Of a DNA stretch of 11,792 bases, positions 7,501-11,792 are shown in pieces. The notes under the pieces were generated by a model. It was not told where the DNA came from. It was given only the letters and a program-made list of their open reading frames with translations, and made no database searches. Source of the stretch: Phoronis ovalis (Eukaryota; Phoronida; Phoronidae); contig JAOXYB010050235.1 in assembly GCA_028565635.1 (NCBI GenBank), positions 1 to 11,792 on the forward strand, given 5' to 3'. Within the stretch, counting starts at the first letter, position 1. Each line of letters starts with the position of its first letter. A program made the translations under genes and the position numbers.

Positions 7501-8125
7501 AAGACCTCCTGTTGTACGCGGTCCTGTTATTCAAAGACCACAACGAGCACCAGCTGAGGCTAAAAATGCAGCAGTTATTGGAGGCTTTCAATATGTTATC
7601 GTACTGGTCATTTTACTCTTTATTGTTTTCTTGGATTTGATAACCATAGCAAGACAATTAAAGATAATGAAAAGAAATCTTCGAGGAATAACTAAGAAAA
7701 AGAATAACAAATCATTGACATCAAGTCAGGAGCCATTGGGGACACAAGGTCAAACATCTTCAGGAATACAAGGTCAAGGTCCATCTGGATTACAAAGTCA
7801 AAGTCCATCTGGTTCTCAAGGTCAGAGACCATCAAGCGCCAAGCCCACTGTTGTGCATGTAATGCCGGTAACAGGAAAGCCTAGTATGTCTTTTGTTCAA
7901 GCAGTCCACACTGCTACAAATAAAGACAAACCAAGCGCCAGTACTCGATGGGAAATGTTGAAGAATAATCCAGAATGGCGATCAAACAGAAGCAGATATC
8001 TTGAGAAGAATGAAGGCAAAGAAATGAATGCACATATGGTGAAAGAGAATCAATCCTTATCTGTGCAACCCACATATTATCAACTACCAACTGGTGATAG
8101 GGTTAAGAAGATTTTTACTGCATAA
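1255..8125 (+). CDS. WSC-CCP single-pass membrane protein (5' end missing)
   Basis: This is the spliced gene covering most of the window; exon boundaries are given in the separate entries. The confident exons encode about 1,015 residues, from a WSC domain through ten clear CCP (sushi) modules, a three-cysteine juxtamembrane segment, a transmembrane helix near 7571-7651 and a cytoplasmic tail ending at TAA 8123-8125. An eleventh, split CCP is likely near 2523-2836. All confident exon junctions are phase 1, so modules join in frame. I counted 38 N-X-S/T sequons in the ectodomain, as expected for a secretory-pathway glycoprotein. WSC domains are known as putative carbohydrate-binding modules and CCP modules mediate protein binding in complement regulators, selectins and adhesion receptors. 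A recognition or adhesion receptor, or a complement-regulator-like protein, is inferred. The signal-peptide exon was not found. I do not recognise a named orthologue. Confidence 0.8.
1623..1713 (+). repeat. Left terminal inverted repeat
   Basis: This is the outer, well-conserved part of the left arm of the 657-bp element. It pairs with 2189-2279. Key blocks are GTCGGACCCTCGTCACTG, GCATTACATTTTTTTCA and AAACTTTAAC. Confidence 0.85.
1978..1993. repeat. 16-bp palindrome in element centre
   Basis: TTGATTATATAATCAA is a perfect palindrome in the central, less symmetric part of the foldback element. It may be the turn of the long hairpin or a simple AT-rich coincidence. Confidence 0.6.
2189..2279 (-). 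repeat. Right terminal inverted repeat
   Basis: This is the reverse-complement partner of 1623-1713, ending CAGTGACGAGGGTCCGAC. The substitutions concentrate in the inner third, where the arms have drifted. Confidence 0.85.
2523..2639 (+). CDS. Exon: probable first half of a divergent CCP
   Basis: The exon follows a GTGCTATTTTAG acceptor and ends at A|GTAAGT, a consensus donor. It is 117 nt and phase 1 at both ends. The peptide starts EYYYSLMPSC and ends EPYKEFC plus one residue, with an acidic, tyrosine-rich stretch between the two cysteines. The Cys spacing and the aromatic just before the second Cys fit the first half (Cys1 to Cys2) of a CCP module. The second half appears in the candidate exon starting at 2745. 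Taken alone it matches no domain. The splice signals make the exon fairly likely; the domain assignment is inference. Confidence 0.6.
2745..2836 (+). CDS. Candidate exon: second half of split CCP, 3' join unresolved
   Basis: In the frame that continues phase 1 from the preceding exon, this stretch reads LVGTRYTWTSNDKLCQSGNW and then STITKYNRLC. That resembles the end of a CCP: a Gly after Cys2, Cys3 in KLC, the SGNWS tryptophan signature and a final Cys. The acceptor would be GAAATAAG at 2737-2744, which is pyrimidine-poor. The 3' end is the problem. A stop (TAG) follows at 2846-2848. The only phase-1 GT available (T|GTTTAT after 2834) is a poor donor and would cut through the last Cys, while better-placed GTs give the wrong phase for the next exon. 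It may be a decaying exon, an alternatively used one, or one affected by a sequence error. Confidence 0.4.
2962..3135 (+). CDS. Exon: CCP/sushi module
   Basis: This single-module exon is 174 nt and phase 1 at both ends, between acceptor TTTTCTGTTTCAG and donor C|GTGAGT. It reads CGGMPHIDNGYDTN at the start, then LYDCDYGFKF, NTSCFNG, TTTWTEMPQC. That gives the four CCP cysteines, the C-x-G-x-P opening, the C-x-x-G-(F/Y) after Cys2 and the tryptophan before Cys4. Three N-glycosylation sequons are present (NIT, NTS, NGT). Confidence 0.9.
3293..3381 (+). repeat. Degenerate GT-rich tract
   Basis: An impure run of TG/GT dinucleotides with TATG and CGTG interruptions, for example GTGTGTATGCGTGTGTGCGT near 3353-3372. 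It looks like an old, eroded dinucleotide microsatellite in the intron between two CCP exons. Confidence 0.5.
3758..3940 (+). CDS. Exon: CCP/sushi module
   Basis: The exon runs from acceptor TTATTTTTATTTAAG to donor C|GTAAGT, is 183 nt, and is phase 1 in and out. It opens RDCGAPPNVTNGDVEV, a textbook CCP start. It then has ANYTCHSGYEID around Cys2, NINCLLNETWS around Cys3 and Trp, and SPSC at the end. Five sequons make it one of the most glycosylation-rich modules. A second AG two bases downstream (3758-3759) would break the frame, so 3758 is taken as the first exon base. Confidence 0.9.
4016..4464. mobile_element. Candidate short-TIR element in CCP intron
   Basis: The ends are a perfect 12-base inverted repeat, GTCTCCACAAGG at 4016-4027 and CCTTGTGGAGAC at 4453-4464, enclosing 449 bp in the intron between two CCP exons. 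The interior has no coding potential, but its left-central part (4111-4290) is related to a stretch in the astacin gene's first intron, so this DNA is repetitive. No target-site duplication is evident next to the repeats (flanks ATTAG and GTCTA). A MITE or another non-autonomous element is likely; the exact ends are uncertain. Confidence 0.55.
4111..4290 (+). repeat. Interspersed repeat, copy A
   Basis: This stretch is colinear with 10909-11108. Shared blocks include TTAAAATTCGAAAA, CAAAATGG, GGATTCAT, ATACTTTTACATATCT, TATGAAAATT, ATAGTCAA and the end GTATC-CTAGTC. Copy A lacks about 29 bases that copy B has after CAAAATGG. Identity is high in blocks but not uniform, so the copies are not recent. 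Confidence 0.8.
4514..4690 (+). CDS. Exon: CCP/sushi module
   Basis: The exon is 177 nt, phase 1 in and out, from acceptor TTTTAATTATAG to donor C|GTGAGT. It reads VDCNEIPTVLNSTVDP, then VNYTCDAGYYAVNN (Cys2 with the GY motif), VQCRENATWSNEPVC (Cys3, Trp, Cys4). All four cysteines and the tryptophan are present. The glycine of the usual C-x-G opening is replaced, giving CNEIP. Four sequons (NST, NYT, NLS, NAT). Confidence 0.9.
4929..5099 (+). CDS. Exon: CCP/sushi module
   Basis: The exon is 171 nt, phase 1 in and out, from acceptor TGGATTTCAG to donor C|GTAAGT. It reads VNCSIIPTLMNGNYTG, then ITYQCNAGFDLIGE, FITCQTNGTWTLPPTC. This is a complete module with four cysteines, the NAGFDLIG loop and the TNGTW motif. 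It resembles the modules of the next exon most closely, especially the GYDLxG/GFDLIG segment. Confidence 0.92.
5345..6436 (+). CDS. Large exon: six tandem CCP modules plus Thr/Pro linker
   Basis: One uninterrupted 1,092-nt exon (364 residues, phase 1 in and out) follows acceptor TATAATATAG and ends at G|GTATGT. It carries six CCP modules, at nt 5353-5517, 5530-5685, 5698-5859, 5872-6030, 6043-6210 and 6223-6381. They open CGPPP, CGPPP, CGTKP, CGQIP, CNNVV and CPKVP. Modules one to four are canonical. The fifth lacks both the opening proline and the tryptophan (GGTFTTPPEC), and the sixth lacks the GY after Cys2 (CNAPYSSFG). Each is joined by a 4-residue linker. A short linker HTTTTPAPTYEPC follows, a likely O-glycosylated spacer with an extra cysteine. 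Eighteen N-glycosylation sequons occur in this exon. Unlike the upstream modules, these share one exon, which suggests tandem duplication without introns, or intron loss. Confidence 0.95.
6597..6788 (+). CDS. Exon: unrecognised juxtamembrane segment
   Basis: The exon is 192 nt, phase 1 in and out, from acceptor TTTCCTATCCTTTAG to donor G|GTAAAT. It encodes about 64 residues starting VKQVEDPFALEPN, with YIKCQEGEN, VVFGCAYLN and SDLFCFG carrying three cysteines. A fourth partner could be the cysteine in the TYEPC linker just upstream. Beta-strand-like alternation (NITVNVTEEGEWEMTYIKC) suggests a small disulfide-bonded fold between the CCP stack and the membrane. It is not a CCP, EGF or WSC domain, and I do not recognise the family. 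The splice phases and two sequons support a real extracellular exon. Confidence 0.85.
6789..7484 (+). other. Intron with a long pyrimidine-biased open frame
   Basis: The last intron is 696 nt. One plus-strand frame stays open from 6978 to the end of the intron and into the next exon in the wrong phase. The stretch is rich in T and C, which depletes stop codons, and the implied peptide (many Phe, Tyr, Ser, His) shows no domain. I regard the frame as a composition effect. No terminal inverted repeats were seen. A CCCGGGGG patch at 6938-6945 is unusual in this AT-rich DNA. Confidence 0.55.
7485..8125 (+). CDS. Last exon: basic linker, TM helix, cytoplasmic tail
   Basis: The exon begins after the acceptor TTGTTGTTGCAG, phase 1, and ends with TAA at 8123-8125 (212 residues). 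It opens with a basic, proline-rich extracellular linker ERPRRRRPPVVRGP. A hydrophobic helix follows (AVIGGFQYVIVLVILLFIVF, then LDLITIA, about nt 7571-7651) and then a stop-transfer cluster RQLKIMKRNLRG and KKKNNK. The tail of about 155 residues holds five 8-residue repeats, a Ser/Gln/Pro-rich stretch, and PTYYQLP near the C-terminus, which contains a YxxL-type endocytic or signalling motif. No kinase, ITAM or TIR domain is present. Positive charge flanks both sides of the helix, so orientation rests on the extracellular modules upstream: N-terminus outside. Confidence 0.93.
7724..7843 (+). repeat. Five 24-nt tandem units in tail coding sequence
   Basis: The units encode SQEPLGTQ, GQTSSGIQ, GQGPSGLQ, SQSPSGSQ and GQRPSSAK; the shared pattern is (G/S)Q-x-P-S-G-x-Q. 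The middle three are the most alike. This is an in-frame coding minisatellite giving a flexible, low-complexity cytoplasmic segment, and its copy number may vary between alleles. Confidence 0.8.
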
Positions 8126-8609
8126 AAACATATTAACAACAATTGGTACGAAGTGATTATAATTGGCTGCAATATATTTTTTCTATAGACGTAAAATACC
8201 CACATAAAATGAAGCGGCAAATTACCACTTGCATGCCAGATAAGTTACTATTGTTTGCAACGAAATGCGATACTGTGGTATTTCTTTTGTGACGTAGCAT
8301 TATGTTATGCAGCAAAGTGGGAATCTTTGTGAAAATTCAATCTACATCATTATCAAATTATCATCACAAGGCGTTCGCGTTCTAAAATTTGAATGTTCCA
8401 ACTGCGGTTCAGACCATATAATTTTGGATTTAAAAGTTATTTAAATGGTTTTCTAAGTTAAACGCTAATTTGTTCTTTATGCTTTAAAAGAAGTATTATG
8501 TGTTGAGCACACATTTGTTATCAAGTATTAGAAGTATATATTCTATGTTATGGAATAGGGACACTTTCATTTGAATGATAGCTCTCTCCAAAATGCATGT
8601 TGAAATAAA
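8126..8609 (+). other. Probable 3' UTR of the WSC-CCP gene
   Basis: Non-coding AT-rich sequence from the stop codon to the first clear AATAAA. No stem-loop, miRNA or coding region was recognised. The real cleavage site would lie 10-30 bases after the signal. Confidence 0.5.
8604..8609 (+). terminator. Polyadenylation signal candidate
   Basis: AATAAA about 480 bases after the stop codon, the first canonical hexamer downstream. Further AATAAA copies occur at 9255-9260 and 9880-9885, so longer transcripts are possible. Confidence 0.45.
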
Positions 8610-10762
8610 TCATGCATTCTAAACGATATTAACTGATGCTAATTGATATTAAAACAATGATCTTCAATTCATACAAATCCAAGGTTTCGTCCATAAAACA
8701 AGCTTTCAGTAGTGTGATTTAATTGCCTGCATCATGCTTAAAGCACATGACAAATATTTATTATGTCATGAAATCGTATCTGTGATAATTAACTGTTTCT
8801 TATAAATAACATGTTTAAGGTATTTTAATATGGTCAAGATGAACTCATTTTTAATTGCGTATCTAATTGTTGCTAAACAGTAATTATTTAATTCATTTGC
8901 ACAGCTGTCTAAAACGTGTGACTACTCAATCTTTATGCTTGTACATGCGAATTACTGAATATAGGAAATTTGGTATCCGTTTGATAACCGGATGAAATTA
9001 CACATCCTGACAAGTTGGGCAAGTTTTTTCTGAAATAGTATCTCAGTATATTTTACACTTAACTCAATTCTGGATTAAACTCGAAGACAGGCCATACACA
9101 CATAGTTGAGTTGTATACATATTATTTCGTTATCTTAATAACAGTTAACTACGAAAAAGTTCGACATTTGCTAGAAAGAAACAAAGTAGCATTTACTTAA
9201 AAAATACATATAATTTCGGATTGATATTGTTTACTTTTATGATGGACAATTTAGAATAAATATAGACATCTTAAAGTTTATAAGAGTAAATAAGATGAAA
9301 CTTATATAGGTTGTGTTTACACGTTCAAATTTTCAGTATGCAAATGTAATTTTCAAATTCATCAATTTCTTTAATTTTTATCAATCAAAAACTGTTTTCA
9401 GAATTATTGGATAAACGTGCCCGCTTTTTTATAGCATAGTATCGAACTTTTCCGTAGTTAACTAGCCTGCATAGACATTAAGTTCATTCTCTAGATAAAT
9501 CATTAAAACATTATTTATTTGTAAATTCTATTATTAATACTTCCTATTTTTTTGATTTTCAAATAGACGAGAATATTTTTGAAAATGTTGTTTTTGTTTG
9601 GCAGCAAAAATTTGATATTGTTATCATAATAATACAATCTCACTGACCCAATTAGAATTCCTATCAAACTTTTGACCCAGATGCCGATGTTATCCGAAGA
9701 GTAATTATTCTAAATTATAGTATATATAATTATAATATCAGAAAATAACATAAGTTTTGGTAAATACGAATTTATATACGTCATATTTCGTGGTTTTACA
9801 TGGCATCGATATAAGTAGACCTGATTTGAAAAGGTCTGGTCAGAAACATGATCGAAAGTACATATAAATGGAGGCTACCAATAAAGAATGTACAACTAAC
9901 GCACCACCTAAGCTTAATTAATTAATACGCAATTATCTACACATTTCTGATTAAAAACATTTTTTCTTAAAAGACGCAGTTTCACGTAATTTCACGAAGT
10001 AAAAAAAATCAGAGAGCTTCCAAAGCAATTTGACTATATTTGAAAAAAGTAATCCGATTCTTGAAACATAGCACAGTGGTGTTAATAACTATCACAAGGG
10101 AACATTCTCACGCGAGTGTATAAGAGAGAATCTCCTGCGTTCGGAGGATGATATCTATGGATGAATATAATAACTATTTTAGCCAAAGTAACATTTTCTT
10201 GTTTACGGCCGGCCGTACAGAACGTCTCGTGGTATTTTTCAAGTAAATCGATGATGGTAAAGGTATGAATATTTGTCCGAAATTATTATGCTATTCCATA
10301 GACTTCACAACTAAGTCTTGTGAATTTCATGAACTTATGAGACAACAAAATGACATCCAAGTCAATAAAAACGGAGGACTGCAGAGTAAGAAATCTTTAT
10401 TTCAAAACTGTCAATTCCCTGAGGAAAATTTACCCTGAACCAGGTCAAAATGTAATAGAAATATATTAAATCGTGAAAATACGAAAAAAAATTAGAAAAC
10501 ATAAAACACTGATCCTACCCAGGAAGGCTAACTCTGGTTTAGTCCTTCTGGTTTGGTATACATACATGTATATATGCGTCTTGATTAAAATCCTTGTAAA
10601 CCCACTCCCAATGTACCTACATATGTTGAACCAACAGTACTTTCCCAGCGTTGATAAACGGACATGTGATAACAGCCTGATAACCGTACTCACTAATCTA
10701 GAACATACTTATTTCGTCTCACACAATCCTTGTCGAGCACTTTATTTTACAAGGTATACAAG
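8610..10762. other. Intergenic region
   Basis: About 2.1 kb of AT-rich DNA between the two genes. I found no exon with matching splice phases, no RNA gene and no transposon ends. A small hairpin occurs near 9817-9838 (AGACCT paired with AGGTCT), and a GC-rich palindrome at 10204-10217. The astacin promoter should be in the last few hundred bases, but no convincing TATA box is placed at a usual distance. Confidence 0.55.
10204..10217. repeat. GC-rich 14-bp palindrome
   Basis: TACGGCCGGCCGTA is a perfect palindrome whose 8-base GGCCGGCC core stands out sharply against AT-rich flanks, about 550 bases upstream of the astacin start codon. It could be a protein-binding site; this is speculation. 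Confidence 0.6.
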
Positions 10763-10829
10763 ATGCTGGGCCTTCTGACGTGTACACTGTTCTGTTTCAG
10801 TGTTTCTGCTTTCAATGTAGACAGAAAAG
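10763..10829 (+). CDS. Astacin exon 1: signal peptide
   Basis: The ATG at 10763 has A at -3. It opens MLGLLTCTLFCFSVSAFNVD, a typical signal peptide with a hydrophobic core and likely cleavage after SVSA (residue 16). The exon ends G|GTAAGT in phase 1. A good acceptor-like tract (TGTTCTGTTTCAG, ending 10800) lies inside this exon but appears not to be used, because the peptide through it is coherent. Confidence 0.85.
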
Positions 10830-11777
10830 GTAAGTTCATATAAATACCAATTGAACAGGAAAAAAGTTTTCTGCTAAAATCCATGGAAGTCGATTAACGC
10901 AGTTAAAGTTAAAATTCGAAAACACATTTTTTCACAAAATGGTCGCTTATCAGATTATGAGAAATTATTTCAACTTTTTTCCTTTGGATTCATTAACATT
11001 AAAGTAAAAATGTATACTTTTACATATCTATCTCTTCATTTTGATTATGAAAATTTATATAGAAAGTAATAGTCAAGTAACCGTGTTTTTTTTGTATCTC
11101 TAGTCCTTAATTAATGTCTTTTACAGCTTGAATATACACCTAGCTCTTTGAACAATAATCGTAAAACAAAACAGAAATATATATTGTGTACTATATTTTT
11201 ATCTTGACATAGCAAGGATATCTCTTTCAGAATGAATACCATATCAATTCAGTAAAATGTTGAAATAAATATAATATAACCAAAGAGAGCTTTCAGTTTT
11301 ATGACAAGACCTTCCTCAGTCCTTTCTGAATTAATATTTGGATATCTTTATTTTCAGATGATCAAGTTGTTGATCGTCACTCACGGCTTGCTGTATCAGC
11401 GAACTCAAAGCGTTGGCAAACTACTGATATTCCATACAAACTCGATACTAGCTTTGGTGGGTACAGTTAACGCAGTCCGTTTAAATTCTGTCATTGTTAT
11501 TTTCGCTTAAACTTTAATAAAAATCAACTCGTTTTAAGGGTGTGGTATTTCTTAGGGACGTACGTGTACTGCACACCGTATCTGTATCTTATTTCTACTG
11601 TTGTAAAATTCTGTGATCATTTCATAATTAATGTTCATACTTATTTTATTTTTAAGACGCTACACAAAAAGCAAACGTATTGAAAGCGCTGAAAAACTTT
11701 GAAGATAGCACCTGTGTTACTTTCGTTGAATACACAAATCAGAAGGATTTCATTTTTGTACAGAACAACGCTAGAGG
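10763..11777 (+). CDS. Secreted astacin-family zinc metalloprotease (5' part)
   Basis: The first three exons are in the window, and the gene continues past the right edge. They encode a signal peptide, a propeptide of only about 25 residues and the N-terminal part of an astacin (peptidase M12A) catalytic domain. Family hallmarks visible are a Trp-x(4)-Ile-Pro-Tyr entry (RWQTTDIPYKLD), followed across the next exon by a helix and the Cys of FEDSTCVTFVEY, and an NNARG end just where a GC(Y/F)S motif normally follows. The zinc-binding HExxHxxGxxH and Met-turn would be in later exons. Astacins include hatching enzymes, meprins, BMP1/tolloid and many secreted digestive or shell-matrix proteases. 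Which subfamily this is cannot be told without the C-terminal part. Exon joins are phase 1 and 1, then phase 2. Confidence 0.85.
10909..11108 (+). repeat. Interspersed repeat, copy B (astacin intron 1)
   Basis: Same-orientation relative of 4111-4290, lying in the 528-nt first intron of the astacin gene. It contains about 29 extra bases (GCTTATCAGATTATGAGAAA and onward) missing from copy A. No GTCTCCACAAGG terminal repeats were found around it, so it is either a partial copy or the terminal repeats of copy A are not the true ends of the family. Confidence 0.8.
11358..11456 (+). CDS. Astacin exon 2: propeptide and start of catalytic domain
   Basis: Acceptor TTATTTTCAG, donor G|GTGGGT, 99 nt, phase 1 at both ends. 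It encodes DDQVVDRHSRLAVSANSKRW and then QTTDIPYKLDTSFG. The mature enzyme probably starts just before RW, after the basic SANSKR site, matching where astacins are activated. The propeptide is very short, and no FxGD aspartate-switch motif is visible; the nearest resemblance is FNVD in exon 1. The donor GTGGGT is weaker than the others, but the phase-2 alternative four bases downstream would not fit exon 3. Confidence 0.8.
11657..11777 (+). CDS. Astacin exon 3: catalytic domain, N-terminal part
   Basis: Acceptor TTTATTTTTAAG, 121 nt, entering in phase 1 and leaving in phase 2 at GG|GTATTT. It reads DATQKANVLKALKNFEDSTC, then VTFVEYTNQKDFIFVQNNAR and a split Gly. The A-x3-F/IE-x2-TC-x-F pattern is the helix and first disulfide cysteine of astacins. 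The split GGN codon should be followed by the conserved Cys in the next exon. The exon is close to the window edge, so the donor is judged from 15 bases only. Confidence 0.82.
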
Positions 11778-11792
11778 GTATTTTATTGTTTT

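Noticed and set aside
6978-7640. Open frame of 220 codons through the last intron and into the last exon
   Set aside because: The intron part is pyrimidine-biased, which removes stop codons. The part over the last exon is in the wrong frame for the clear TM/tail reading. The peptide shows no domain.
10473-10778. Open frame of 101 codons just upstream of the astacin start
   Set aside because: It overlaps the real start in another frame, has no domain, and contains only a mildly hydrophobic stretch. It is most likely chance.
11301-11510. Open frame of 69 codons over astacin exon 2
   Set aside because: It is a frame-shifted shadow of the exon that encodes RWQTTDIPYKLD.
1-11792. tRNA, rRNA or CRISPR-like arrays
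   Set aside because: No cloverleaf, rRNA segment or regularly spaced direct repeats were recognised on either strand.

Overview
This window looks like genomic DNA from an intron-rich, AT-rich animal genome, most likely a lophotrochozoan such as a bivalve mollusc. The evidence is short coding islands bounded by GT/AG splice signals, phase-1 extracellular modules (WSC, CCP/sushi, astacin) and intronic MITE-like elements. The phylum is inferred from general character, not from a match. There are no bacterial or viral features. LAYOUT. 1-1254: no confident gene, only a few short open frames and a 20-base palindrome; the expected signal-peptide exon of the first gene was not found. 1255-8125 (+): the 3' part of a large gene for a single-pass membrane protein. 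Its exons encode, in order, a WSC domain, a divergent CCP module apparently split by an intron, four single-exon CCP modules, one large intronless exon with six tandem CCP modules and a Thr/Pro linker, an unrecognised cysteine-containing juxtamembrane segment, and a last exon with a basic linker, a transmembrane helix and a cytoplasmic tail of about 155 residues carrying an 8-residue tandem repeat. Every confident internal splice junction is phase 1. 8126-10762: 3' UTR with a plausible polyadenylation signal at 8604-8609, then intergenic DNA. 10763-11777 and beyond (+): the first three exons of a secreted astacin-family zinc metalloprotease, with the signal peptide, short propeptide and start of the catalytic domain in the window; the zinc-binding helix would lie past the right edge. 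MOBILE DNA. A 657-bp foldback/MITE-like element with long inverted arms lies in the intron after the WSC exon (1623-2279). A second candidate element with 12-bp perfect terminal inverted repeats lies in a later intron (4016-4464). Its interior is related to a stretch in intron 1 of the astacin gene (10909-11108), so one interspersed repeat family has inserted in both genes. FUNCTION. The first gene reads as a heavily glycosylated cell-surface protein with carbohydrate-binding (WSC) and complement-control-type (CCP) modules, a plausible recognition, adhesion or complement-regulator-like receptor. The second encodes a secreted protease. Nothing in the sequence links the two functionally beyond adjacency.
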